The translations under genes and the position numbers were made by a program. 64,000 nt of DNA from Gammaproteobacteria bacterium UBA7310. Its GTDB lineage: Bacteria; Pseudomonadota; Gammaproteobacteria; Pseudomonadales; Ketobacteraceae. The stretch is from assembly GCA_002471665.1 (NCBI GenBank), contig DKQK01000025.1:218920-282919 (forward strand). Reading direction: 5' to 3'. Positions 1 through 7,843 of this stretch are shown here, one piece after another; the first letter of the stretch is position 1, and each line of letters starts with the position of its first letter. The notes below the pieces were generated by a model that had not been told where the DNA came from, searched no databases, and saw nothing but the letters and a program-made list of their open reading frames with translations.

Positions 1-23
1 CTAACCAACTGAACTACCGCTCC
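1..23 (-). tRNA. tRNA-Asp, 5' part only
   Basis: The first 23 bases, read on the minus strand, give GGAGCGGTAGTTCAGTTGG and following bases. That is the acceptor 5' strand and D arm typical of tRNA-Asp(GTC). The anticodon lies outside the window, so the isotype rests on resemblance of the 5' half. It sits 5 bases downstream of the tRNA-Val 3' end, so the two were probably transcribed together. Confidence 0.6.
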
Positions 24-28
24 GGATT

Positions 29-104
29 TGGTGGGTGGTACAGGGATCGAACCTGTGACCCTCGCCTTGTAAGGGCGATGCTCTCCCAGCTGAGCTAACC
101 ACCC
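29..104 (-). tRNA. tRNA-Val (anticodon TAC)
   Basis: A complete 76-base cloverleaf on the minus strand. The acceptor GGGTGGT pairs with ACCACCC and CCA is encoded. The anticodon loop reads CTTACAA, giving anticodon TAC, and the T arm has GGTTCGATCC. It lies directly before a partial tRNA-Asp in the same orientation, forming a small tRNA cluster. Confidence 0.95.
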
Positions 105-242
105 GAGAAGTGGGCGCCATTTTACGAAATTCCCGGATGCTGTCAAACGTTAATTCGAAAAAAACTGAAATAAATTCGCCATGTAAGTGTCCACTTCGCT
201 GTTTCCGCACATTTTCTGTGCAAGAGAGCTAACTTATTCATT

Positions 243-437
243 TTATTTATTTTTTAACTCCTGCTGCTGGATAAATTGCTGCGCTTCTGAAAAGGAAAAG
301 CTACCTGACACCTGTTCACCACTGGGCTTCACCACCAGATAATGGCGAACGTCCAGCTGCAATGTAACAGGGTTGATTTCGCCCTCCTCCAGGATCACAT
401 ACCCGGTACTCCCATAGGGATGACCATTGCCAATCAT
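243..437 (-). CDS. small hypothetical protein, 64 aa
   Basis: An unrecognised small protein. The ATG at 437 is preceded by GGAG at a suitable distance, which supports translation. The product is acidic to neutral and polar, with no signal peptide or membrane segment. The N-terminal half (residues 1-40) is rich in Gly, Val and Leu and looks beta-structured; the end (EAQQFIQQQELKNK) looks helical. It lies between the terminator of the upstream tetR gene and the tRNA pair, on the same strand. No function can be assigned. It could be a conserved pseudomonad small ORF, but this is not certain. Confidence 0.5.
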   Translation of the reverse strand: MIGNGHPYGSTGYVILEEGEINPVTLQLDVRHYLVVKPSGEQVSGSFSFSEAQQFIQQQELKNK

Positions 438-469
438 ATCTGCTGCTCCAATCTCAAACCGTGGCCAAT

Positions 470-491
470 AAAAAAGCCGCCCAAAGGCAGC
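470..491 (-). terminator. rho-independent terminator of the first tetR gene
   Basis: On the minus strand GCTGCC-TTTG-GGCGGC forms a six-pair stem with one G-T wobble, followed by TTTTTT. It lies 30 bases downstream of the tetR stop at 522. Confidence 0.75.
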
Positions 492-521
492 TTTTTATCA
501 GACTCGCCTGGCAGCCGGCAA

Positions 522-1205
522 TCAAACTGCGGCAATTTCAGACTGCGCTGTGGATTCTTTCAATACGGCGTTCACTGCCACTTCAACCACCGCATCGGAA
601 TGCGCCAGAATCTGTTCAGGACAGCTGGCATCAACGCCATACAGGGCTTTGACCAGCGGTGCCATCGAGAAGAACTGACTGGCCGACGCTGTAAGTAACA
701 TAATCAGCTGCGGAAACGGTATGTCCTTCATCCAGCCTTCGGCAATACCCTTCTCATAAATCACATGGAACTGATTAAGCATGGGCTTGAGCCACTCATC
801 AACCATCCATTGCAACCTGGGGGATTCCTGCACACCTTCACGCATGATGAATTGCCCATACTGAGGGTAGCGCGCCACAAAAGACACGTAGCTTCTGATC
901 ATTTCGATGAGATAACGTCGATCATCTTTCTGCGGTAAGGTTTTAACTTCAGCAGCAAATTCTTCGGAAAGACGGGAAAACAAGCGTGAGATTGTTGCCT
1001 TCCAAAGCGCTTCCTTGTTCTTGAAATGATAGTGGATAAGAGGTTGAGTGATTCCCGCAACTTTGGCGATCTGGGTGGTCGAAACCCCCTCGAATCCCCG
1101 CACTGCAAACAGCGATTCCGCTGCAGACAGTATTCGTTCTCGTGCGTCGGGCCCCCGTTCAACTGAAAAACCGCTATCGCCGGGTGTAACGTCCGGTGTG
1201 TTCAT
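522..1205 (-). CDS. TetR/AcrR family transcriptional regulator, 227 aa
   Basis: A DNA-binding repressor of the TetR family. An N-terminal helix-turn-helix (about residues 20-65) contains the recognisable segments RILSAAESLF, VSTTQIAKVAGI and LIHYHFKNKEALW. It is followed by an all-helical ligand domain of about 150 residues with no motif I can tie to a ligand. The ATG at 1205 has AGGTGG six bases upstream; a TTG two codons earlier overlaps that ribosome site and was rejected. It stands alone, ended by its own terminator. The adjacent upstream intergenic region holds a palindrome (1331-1347) that could be its operator. Its target is unknown; the terpene operon has its own TetR gene next door. 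Confidence 0.9.
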   Translation of the reverse strand: MNTPDVTPGDSGFSVERGPDARERILSAAESLFAVRGFEGVSTTQIAKVAGITQPLIHYHFKNKEALWKATISRLFSRLSEEFAAEVKTLPQKDDRRYLIEMIRSYVSFVARYPQYGQFIMREGVQESPRLQWMVDEWLKPMLNQFHVIYEKGIAEGWMKDIPFPQLIMLLTASASQFFSMAPLVKALYGVDASCPEQILAHSDAVVEVAVNAVLKESTAQSEIAAV

Positions 1206-1510
1206 AGCCAACCACCTATTATTTTTTTTGTTTTATCGATTTTGGTCAGAGCTTTCCTGCCCCGTTGCGCAGCCAGGTGGCCACGTACGAAAGCCCTGCT
1301 TATATGAGCGACTTAATATATGCTCACTTCGAATACTATCAGTATTCAGAAAAGTGACTCGAGCCTAGTTTTGTAACTTTATTAAACCTATTGTGACGTA
1401 AAGCAACAGACTCACAAGCAGGCACAAAGCAGGCCCTATTAATTGGAATATCAGGCCAACTACCGGCATATTCCGCCAGGAAACCAGCGCCGGCAGAGGC
1501 CCTATCGGCT
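1206..1510. other. 305-base intergenic stretch between two tetR genes
   Basis: No gene was found. It contains the upstream region of the first tetR gene, the palindrome GAATACT-ATC-AGTATTC at 1331-1347, and about 130 A/T-rich to neutral bases downstream of the second tetR stop. No clear terminator was found for the second tetR gene. Confidence 0.6.
1331..1347. promoter_or_regulatory. palindrome, candidate TetR operator
   Basis: A perfect 7-bp inverted repeat, GAATACT-ATC-AGTATTC, about 125 bases upstream of the first tetR start and nested in a looser outer repeat (CACTT ... AAAGTG). A short dyad upstream of a tetR gene is the usual place for an autoregulatory operator. The assignment is inference. 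Confidence 0.4.
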
Positions 1511-2113
1511 TTATCCCTCTTTTAGCGCCAGAAAAAGCGCTTGTTCGGCCATTTGCTGAATATCCATCTGACCCCCGGGTTTATACCAGTAGTGGGACCA
1601 ACTGATGGCACCGGCCAGAAAACGCCGCAATATAAATACATCCCGCTTTGGATCCACCAGGCCGGCAGCCTGGCACTCGGCGAGGGTATCCAACCAGATT
1701 CGCTCATAGTGGGAACGCAGCTCCAGAATATAAGCCTGGCTTTCAGGCTTCAGACAACGCCACTCAAAAATCAGCACCGCCATGGCCTCCCCGGTATCGC
1801 CGTTAATGGAAACCAGTTCGGAGCGAATCAACGCCAGCAGTTTTTCACGGGGGTCGCTGGATTGCGCCATGTCCTCCCGCATGCGATCCGTATTGAAGTG
1901 AATAACCTCTTCCATCACACAGCGCAGAATCTCTTCCTTGGTTTTAAAGTGATGAAAAATACTGCCTGACTGAATACCCACTTCCTGCGCCAGGTCGCGC
2001 ACCGTCGTGCGCTCAAACCCCTTGTTGCGGAACAAGTGGGCCGCCGCCGCCAGTAACCGGCCGCGTGGAGTATCATCCATACCATTGGGCAATTTTTCAG
2101 GGTTATTCATCAT
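1511..2113 (-). CDS. atuR: TetR family regulator next to the terpene operon, AtuR-like, 200 aa
   Basis: A probable repressor of the divergent atu operon. The helix-turn-helix occupies about residues 15-65 (LLAAAAHLFRNKGF, TVRDLAQEVGI, SIFHHFKTKEEIL), followed by a helical ligand-binding domain. The length matches the roughly 200 residues of this family. It is divergent from atuA with 181 bases between the starts, and that gap holds a perfect palindrome inside the atuA promoter. Pseudomonas aeruginosa has the same arrangement: a TetR protein, AtuR, divergent from atuABCDEFGH. The symbol rests on this context rather than on residue-level comparison, and the inducing ligand (perhaps a terpenoyl-CoA) is inferred. 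Confidence 0.8.
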   Translation of the reverse strand: MMNNPEKLPNGMDDTPRGRLLAAAAHLFRNKGFERTTVRDLAQEVGIQSGSIFHHFKTKEEILRCVMEEVIHFNTDRMREDMAQSSDPREKLLALIRSELVSINGDTGEAMAVLIFEWRCLKPESQAYILELRSHYERIWLDTLAECQAAGLVDPKRDVFILRRFLAGAISWSHYWYKPGGQMDIQQMAEQALFLALKEG

Positions 2114-2213
2114 TCATCAAAACCTGTTTTTTCAAGCAGTTGCCTACTGTACTGTGAAGGAGTGCCTTTTACCCCAGCGCTTTACAAATTTCCAGAAAAA
2201 GAAACCTGACCTC

Positions 2214-2243
2214 TTTACAAACCAAGCGCTTGCTTGGTAGTGT
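2214..2243 (+). promoter_or_regulatory. atuA promoter (-35 TTTACA, -10 TAGTGT)
   Basis: TTTACA at 2214-2219 and TAGTGT at 2238-2243 are 18 bases apart and lie about 50 bases upstream of the atuA start. The spacer is filled by a perfect palindrome, so a bound dimer would block RNA polymerase. The promoter call comes from sequence only. Confidence 0.5.
2221..2238. promoter_or_regulatory. operator palindrome in the atuR-atuA intergenic region
   Basis: ACCAAGC-GCTT-GCTTGGT is a perfect 7-bp inverted repeat with a 4-base centre, the size and form expected for a TetR dimer site. It lies 57 bases upstream of atuA and 108 upstream of atuR, exactly between the atuA -35 and -10, so repression by occlusion is the simplest reading. 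No second copy was noticed in the window. Confidence 0.65.
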
Positions 2244-2294
2244 AAACAACCCAACAAGAAACTCCAAGGATTACTGAGGGAGCCCTCTATCCCC

Positions 2295-4094
2295 ATGGCA
2301 GACAAAATCGTAAAAATAGGCTGTGCCGCCGCCTTCTGGGGCGATACAGAAAGCGCCGCCGCCCAGTTGATTCGCCAGGCTGATCTGGATTATCTGGTGT
2401 TCGATTACTTGGCGGAGATCACCATGTCCATCATGGCGGGCATGCGCATGAAGGATAGCAGCGCCGGTTTCGCCACTGACTTTGTATCCACTATTATGGC
2501 CCCCCTGCTCCCGGAAATTGCCGCCAAAGGCACCAAAGTTGTCACCAACGCCGGGGGTGTCAATCCGCAAAGTTGCGCGACAGCGATTCGTGAACTGATC
2601 CAAAAATCCGGCTTGTCCTTAAGCGTTGCGGTGGTCCAGGGCGATGACCTCATGGCACAGGCAGCAGATTTCAAGAAGGCAGGGGTTACCGAAATGTTCA
2701 CCGGAGCGCCAATGCCCTCCTATATGGTGAGCATGAATGCGTACCTCGGCGCCCCCGGCATTGTGGCCGCGCTGGAAGCGGGAGCGGATATTGTGATCAC
2801 CGGTCGCGTGGTGGACAGTGCCTTGGTCCTGGCACCGTTGGTCTACGAGTTCGGCTGGCGCTGGAACGACTACGACAAGCTGGCACAGGGCAGTCTGGCC
2901 GGGCACATAATAGAATGTGGCGCACAATGCACCGGCGGTAATTTTACCGACTGGCAGCAGGTGCCCGATTACCACAACATGGGGTTTCCCATTGTAGAAT
3001 GCCATGCCGACGGTCAGTTTGTGGTAACCAAACCGGACCATACCGGGGGGCTGGTATCACCGGCCACCGTGGCAGAACAACTGGTGTATGAAATCGGCAA
3101 TCCCCATGCCTATTATCTGCCGGATGTGATTTGTGATTTTACAGCGGTTACCCTGCAGCAACAGGGCAAACACCGGGTGCGGGTCGCCGGAGCCAAAGGC
3201 CTTCAACCCACGGATCAGTACAAGGTGTCTGCAACCTATCCTGATGGCTTTCGAATCACCGCCACATTTATGCTGGCGGGCATCGACGCCGAGAAAAAAG
3301 CGCAGCGTGTCAGTGCAGCACTGCTGCAAAAAGCCGGCACCCTGTTCGCTGCACAAGGGCTGCAAGACTTCAGCAAAACCAACGTTGAAATACTGGGCAC
3401 TGAAACCACCTATGGAGCCAATCGACGGGTCGGCAATCCACGGGAGGTCATCGTCAAAATCGCCGCCAATCATCCCGATAAAAAAGCCCTGGTCATGTTC
3501 TCTCGTGAAATAGCCCAGGCTGCCACCGGCATGGCTCCGGGCATCACCGGTATCGTCGGTGGTCGGCCCAAGGTTTCACCGGTAATTCGTTTGTTTTCCT
3601 GCCTGATTCCAAAAACCACGGTCAACGTCAAACTGGAAGATGAGAGCGGAATTCAAAACGTTTCCGTTGATACCACACCCCACGATTTCAATGAACCGGG
3701 CCCGGCTTGCGAAGCGCCCGCAATCGCTGCCACCCCTCAGACGGTGCCATTGGTAACACTGGCCTGGGCCCGCAGTGGGGACAAAGGCAATCACGCCAAC
3801 ATCGGGGTGATTGCGCGTAAAACTGAGTACCTTCCCTTTATCAAGGCCGCTCTCACTGAGGCTGCTGTCGGTCACTACATGCGCCACACATTCGACGACC
3901 AAGCCAGCGTCAAAGTCTGGGAATTGCCCGGAATATCAGCATTGAATTTTTTGCTGGAAAACAGTTTGGGTGGCGGGGGCATCTGTAGCCTGCGCATTGA
4001 TCCTCAGGGCAAGGCCTACGCGCAACAGCTACTGGATTTTCCCGTGCCCGTGAGTCAGGAAATCATTCAATCACTTTCTAACAGCCAGGATTAG
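2295..4094 (+). CDS. atuA: AtuA family protein (DUF1446), acyclic terpene utilization, 599 aa
   Basis: First gene of the terpene operon. Residues 1 to about 450 match the DUF1446/AtuA core, with GCAAAFWGD near the start, TNAGGVNP at about 85 and ITGRVVDSALVLAPL at about 160. The end (from about 485, VTLAWARSGDKGNHANIG) is the small ferredoxin-like domain found at the C-terminus of AtuA proteins. The biochemical role is not established; the family is needed for growth on citronellol in Pseudomonas. The ATG at 2295 follows GAGGGAG at a long spacing of 13. It is cytosolic, with no signal peptide. The next gene starts 4 bases after its stop, so the operon is tightly packed. Confidence 0.9.
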   Translation: MADKIVKIGCAAAFWGDTESAAAQLIRQADLDYLVFDYLAEITMSIMAGMRMKDSSAGFATDFVSTIMAPLLPEIAAKGTKVVTNAGGVNPQSCATAIRELIQKSGLSLSVAVVQGDDLMAQAADFKKAGVTEMFTGAPMPSYMVSMNAYLGAPGIVAALEAGADIVITGRVVDSALVLAPLVYEFGWRWNDYDKLAQGSLAGHIIECGAQCTGGNFTDWQQVPDYHNMGFPIVECHADGQFVVTKPDHTGGLVSPATVAEQLVYEIGNPHAYYLPDVICDFTAVTLQQQGKHRVRVAGAKGLQPTDQYKVSATYPDGFRITATFMLAGIDAEKKAQRVSAALLQKAGTLFAAQGLQDFSKTNVEILGTETTYGANRRVGNPREVIVKIAANHPDKKALVMFSREIAQAATGMAPGITGIVGGRPKVSPVIRLFSCLIPKTTVNVKLEDESGIQNVSVDTTPHDFNEPGPACEAPAIAATPQTVPLVTLAWARSGDKGNHANIGVIARKTEYLPFIKAALTEAAVGHYMRHTFDDQASVKVWELPGISALNFLLENSLGGGGICSLRIDPQGKAYAQQLLDFPVPVSQEIIQSLSNSQD

Positions 4095-4098
4095 AATA

Positions 4099-4977
4099 AT
4101 GGGATATCGATCTGTATTTCATGCAGAATTATTCAAGAATAAAACGATTATCGTCACCGGTGGTGGCAGCGGAATCGGGCGTTGTACAGCCCACGAAATT
4201 GCCTCGCTGGGGGCCCACGTCACGCTGGTGGGGCGCAAAGTTGAGAAGCTGGAAAAGGTTCAAAGGGAAATCATCGAGGATGGCGGCCGCTGTGATTTTC
4301 ATGGCTGTGATATTCGTGATGAAGATGCAGTAAAAACCCTGGTGAGCCAGGTCGTTAAAGAGCATGGCGCTATCCATGGCCTGGTGAATAACGCAGGTGG
4401 CCAGTTTCCCTCCCCCTTGCTGGCAATCAGTAAGAAAGGCTGGGATGCGGTCATTGCCACCAATCTGACCGGGGGCTTTCTGATGGCACGGGAGGTGTTT
4501 AATCAGTCCATGTCGCAACAGGGTGGGTCCATCGTCAACATCGTCGCCGACATGTGGAACGGCATGCCCGGCATGGGCCATTCCGGTGCCGCCCGTGCGG
4601 GTATGGTCAACTTCACGCAAACCGCCGCCTACGAGTGGGGTGGCGCCGGAGTGCGGGTTAATGCAGTGGCCCCCGGCTGGATTATGTCCAGCGGCATGGA
4701 AACCTATCCGGACAGCTTCAAGAGCGTACTGAAAACCCTGCGTGCCGCGGTGCCCCTGGGCAGGATGGGCAATGAAGCAGAAGTCAGTTCAGCAATTTGC
4801 TATCTGCTCAGTGACGCAGCCTCCTTCATCAGTGGTACAACGCTGCGCATTGACGGCGCGGCTTCCCAGGGTAATGTGGCCATCATGCCCTTGCAGGCCC
4901 ATGATAAGAGCAAGCCCTATGATGGCTTCCACCGGGAAATCATTCCCCCCCTGTTCAAAACCGACGAGACACCCTAA
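4099..4977 (+). CDS. atuB: short-chain dehydrogenase/reductase, AtuB-like, 292 aa
   Basis: A Rossmann-fold oxidoreductase. The cofactor loop TGGGSGIG is at residues 21-28 and NNAGG at about 97. The active-site stretch is atypical: instead of YxxxK it reads GHSGAARAG, so the Tyr and Lys positions hold Ser and Arg. From memory this HSGAARAG signature is shared with peroxisomal trans-2-enoyl-CoA reductase (PECR) and relatives, which suggests an enoyl-CoA substrate rather than an alcohol. In the Pseudomonas operon the second gene is also an SDR of unproven role. It is separated from atuA by 4 bases and from atuC by 2, with AGGA upstream of its ATG. Confidence 0.85.
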   Translation: MGYRSVFHAELFKNKTIIVTGGGSGIGRCTAHEIASLGAHVTLVGRKVEKLEKVQREIIEDGGRCDFHGCDIRDEDAVKTLVSQVVKEHGAIHGLVNNAGGQFPSPLLAISKKGWDAVIATNLTGGFLMAREVFNQSMSQQGGSIVNIVADMWNGMPGMGHSGAARAGMVNFTQTAAYEWGGAGVRVNAVAPGWIMSSGMETYPDSFKSVLKTLRAAVPLGRMGNEAEVSSAICYLLSDAASFISGTTLRIDGAASQGNVAIMPLQAHDKSKPYDGFHREIIPPLFKTDETP

Positions 4978-4979
4978 CC

Positions 4980-6596
4980 ATGCCGATTCTGGAAACCGAA
5001 CTGAACGTCAACAGTGACGAATTCAAGGCCAACCAAATCCACATGCAAGGCTTGGTGAATGAATTTCGTGCCATTGAGGACACCATCAAAGCCACGGAAG
5101 AAAAGGCCCGACCCAAGTTCGAGAAGCGTGGCCAATTGCTGCCCCGAGAACGCATAGAGCACCTGTTGGATACCGGCTCCCCGTTTATGGAACTGATGTC
5201 CCTGGCGGGTTATCAAATGCATGATGATAAAGATGGCAGTACGGCAGGCGGCGGACTTATCGCGGGAATGGGTTACGTTGCCGGGGCACGCTGTCTGGTG
5301 GTGGCCAACAACAGTGCGATTAAAGGCGGTACCATTTCCCCTGCCGGCTTACATAAATCCCTGCGCCTGCATGCGATCGCAGCCCAGAATAAGCTGCCCA
5401 TTGTCACGCTGTCGGAAAGCGGTGGAGCTAACCTGAATTATGCCGGTGAAATTTTTGTGGAAGGCGCACGCAGCTTCGCCAACCAGGCCCGGCTGTCCGC
5501 CGCGGGCATTCCGCAAATAACCGTGGTACACGGCAACGCTACCGCCGGGGGTGCTTACCAACCGGGATTATCAGATTACATAATAGCAGTACGTAATCGC
5601 ACCAAAATGTTTCTGGCCGGCCCCCCCCTTCTCAAAGCCGCCACTGGCGAGATCGCCGATGATGAATCTTTGGGTGGCGCCGAGTTACACGCGTATACGG
5701 CGGGCACTGCTGAATACCTGGCAGAGAACGACGCGGACGGCATTCGCCTGGCACGGGAAGTGATGAAAAAAATTCCCTGGCAGGAGCAGCTACCGGTATT
5801 CCGGGAAAAGTCCTACAAACCACCCCGCTATGATGCGGAAGAACTGCTGGGGGTGGTGCCTCAGGACGCCAGGCGCCCTTACGACTGTCGCGAGATCATC
5901 ATGCGCATCGCCGATGATTCTGACTTTCTTGATTTCAAAAACGAATACGATACACAAACGGTTTGCGGTTGGATTGAGATCAAGGGCCACACTCTGGGCG
6001 TGATCGGCAACAACGGCCCCATTACCACCGCCGGTGCCAGCAAAGCGGCGCAATTCATCCAGCTCTGTGACCAAAAACAGGTTGCCCTGCTGTTTCTGCA
6101 TAACACCACCGGCTTTATGGTGGGCACCGAATCAGAACGTAACGGCATCATCAAGCATGGCTCCAAGATGATTCAGGCTGTAGCCAACGCCCGGGTCGCC
6201 AAATTCTCTGTGGTGGTGGGGGGTTCTTATGGTGCCGGCAATTACGCCATGTGCGGCCGCGGCCTGGATCCGCATTTCATTTTCGCCTGGCCCAACAACA
6301 AAACCGCGGTCATGGGTGGTGCCCAGGCCGGTAAGGTACTGCGCATTGTGGCAGAACAGAAGCAACGCAGTATGGGCCTGGAGCCGGATGAGAAAGTGCT
6401 GGATATGCTGGAGCAAACCACGGCCATCAATCTGGAAAAACAATCAACCGCTTTGTATGGCACAGCACACCTGTGGGATGACGGAATCATTGATCCGCGC
6501 CAGACCAGAAATGTTCTGGGCTTTGTTCTGGACACCCAGAGAGAGGCCAAGGCACGGCATTTACACAACAACAGCTTCGGCGTCGCTCGCCTGTAA
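4980..6596 (+). CDS. atuC: geranyl-CoA carboxylase, carboxyltransferase (beta) subunit, 538 aa
   Basis: This subunit transfers CO2 from biotin on the alpha subunit (AtuF) to the gamma-methyl carbon of cis-geranyl-CoA. It has both crotonase-like halves: the N-terminal half with SESGGANL and TAGGAYQPG (about residues 140-200) and the C-terminal half with GGSYGAGNYAMCGRG (about 415-430). The length is that of methylcrotonyl- and geranyl-CoA carboxylase beta chains. The segment ARSFANQA, where methylcrotonyl enzymes usually carry a bulkier IFFNQA (from memory), together with the atuA neighbourhood favours geranyl-CoA. Methylcrotonyl-CoA cannot be fully excluded. An 80-base gap containing a small dyad separates it from atuD. 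Confidence 0.85.
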   Translation: MPILETELNVNSDEFKANQIHMQGLVNEFRAIEDTIKATEEKARPKFEKRGQLLPRERIEHLLDTGSPFMELMSLAGYQMHDDKDGSTAGGGLIAGMGYVAGARCLVVANNSAIKGGTISPAGLHKSLRLHAIAAQNKLPIVTLSESGGANLNYAGEIFVEGARSFANQARLSAAGIPQITVVHGNATAGGAYQPGLSDYIIAVRNRTKMFLAGPPLLKAATGEIADDESLGGAELHAYTAGTAEYLAENDADGIRLAREVMKKIPWQEQLPVFREKSYKPPRYDAEELLGVVPQDARRPYDCREIIMRIADDSDFLDFKNEYDTQTVCGWIEIKGHTLGVIGNNGPITTAGASKAAQFIQLCDQKQVALLFLHNTTGFMVGTESERNGIIKHGSKMIQAVANARVAKFSVVVGGSYGAGNYAMCGRGLDPHFIFAWPNNKTAVMGGAQAGKVLRIVAEQKQRSMGLEPDEKVLDMLEQTTAINLEKQSTALYGTAHLWDDGIIDPRQTRNVLGFVLDTQREAKARHLHNNSFGVARL

Positions 6597-6621
6597 CCAT
6601 CAGGTTGAGCTGAACATAACA

Positions 6622-6637
6622 CAACATAACCATGTTG
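6622..6637. promoter_or_regulatory. small inverted repeat between atuC and atuD
   Basis: CAACAT-AACC-ATGTTG is a perfect 6-bp dyad in the only sizeable gap (80 bases) of the atuA-F operon. It may be an mRNA hairpin that affects stability or translation of the downstream half, or a weak protein site. There is no T-run, so it is not a terminator. Confidence 0.3.
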
Positions 6638-6676
6638 AATCGATATTAGTCTGAGATTGACTGTGAGGAACCCATT

Positions 6677-7843
6677 ATGAAATTCACCCAGGAACATGAA
6701 GAATTGCGCCGTACCGTTCGCAATGTGGTGGAGAACGACATCAACCCCAACGTGGAAGAATGGGAGACAAAACCGCCGTTCCCAGCCCACCGGCTGTTCA
6801 AAAAACTGGGTGACCTGGGCTTATTGGGTATCAGCAAGCCGGAGCAGTATGGCGGCATGGGCCTGGATTACTCTTATAACCTGGTGGCGGCAGAAGAATT
6901 TGGCCGCGCCCACTGTGGTGGTGTGCCACTGGCCATCGGTGTACAAACCGATATGGCCACCCCTGCGTTGGCACGCTTCGGCAACGAGGAACTCTGCAAA
7001 GAATATCTAGTTCCGGCGATAAAAGGGGAGATGGTGGCGTCTATTGCCGTCAGTGAACCCGGTGCAGGTTCCGATGTGGCCAACATTAAAACCACAGCCA
7101 GCAAACAGGGCAACGATTACGTTATCAACGGATCAAAAATGTGGATCACCAACTCCACCCAGGCCGACTGGTATTGCCTGCTGGCCAACACCAGCGACGA
7201 AGCCAAACACAAAAACAAGTCACTGATCCTGGTGCCCCGTGATGCCGCGGGCATTTCCCTGTCACAACCGTTAAACAAACTGGGCATGCGTTCTTCCGAC
7301 ACAGCCCAGGTATTTTTTGACAACGTCAGGGTACCCCAGCGCAACCTCATCGGAGTGGAAGGCCAGGGCTTCATGATTCAGATGATGCAGTTTCAGGAGG
7401 AGCGTATGTGGGGTGCGGCAAACGCCATCGGCGGCCTCGATTCCGTTATCAAGGCAACCATCGAATACACCCGGGAGCGGGATGCGTTCGGACAGAAACT
7501 TATCGATAATCAGGTCATTCATTTCCGATTCGCTGAACTGCAAACCGAAGTGGAAGCACTGCGGGCACTGGTGTACAGCACTTGCGAACAATACATCAAC
7601 GGCGGCAATCAGCAACACCTTCTGCAGCTTGCTTCCATGTGCAAATTGAAGGCCGGACGCCTGGCCCGGGAAGTCACCGACGGTTGTCTGCAGTACTGGG
7701 GCGGCATGGGCTACATGTGGGACAATCTGGTAGCCCGCTCCTACCGTGACAGCCGGCTGGCGTCCATCGGCGGAGGTGCGGATGAAGTCATGCTGGGCAT
7801 CATCTGCAAAACCATGGAAATCTTTCCGGGCAAGACAGCATGA
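6677..7843 (+). CDS. atuD: acyl-CoA dehydrogenase, AtuD-like (citronellyl-CoA dehydrogenase), 388 aa
   Basis: A FAD-dependent dehydrogenase that makes the 2,3-double bond of citronellyl-CoA, giving geranyl-CoA, in the atu pathway. It has the full three-domain fold with signature SEPGAGSDVANI (about residue 121) and WITNS. The C-terminal Glu-Gly-Thr motif of medium-chain enzymes reads IGGGADEVM here. The base is therefore probably the helix-G glutamate in QFQEERM, as in isovaleryl-CoA and long-chain enzymes, which fits a branched substrate. The start has GAGGAA upstream. Its stop overlaps the atuE start by 4 bases (ATGA), implying translational coupling. Confidence 0.85.
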   Translation: MKFTQEHEELRRTVRNVVENDINPNVEEWETKPPFPAHRLFKKLGDLGLLGISKPEQYGGMGLDYSYNLVAAEEFGRAHCGGVPLAIGVQTDMATPALARFGNEELCKEYLVPAIKGEMVASIAVSEPGAGSDVANIKTTASKQGNDYVINGSKMWITNSTQADWYCLLANTSDEAKHKNKSLILVPRDAAGISLSQPLNKLGMRSSDTAQVFFDNVRVPQRNLIGVEGQGFMIQMMQFQEERMWGAANAIGGLDSVIKATIEYTRERDAFGQKLIDNQVIHFRFAELQTEVEALRALVYSTCEQYINGGNQQHLLQLASMCKLKAGRLAREVTDGCLQYWGGMGYMWDNLVARSYRDSRLASIGGGADEVMLGIICKTMEIFPGKTA

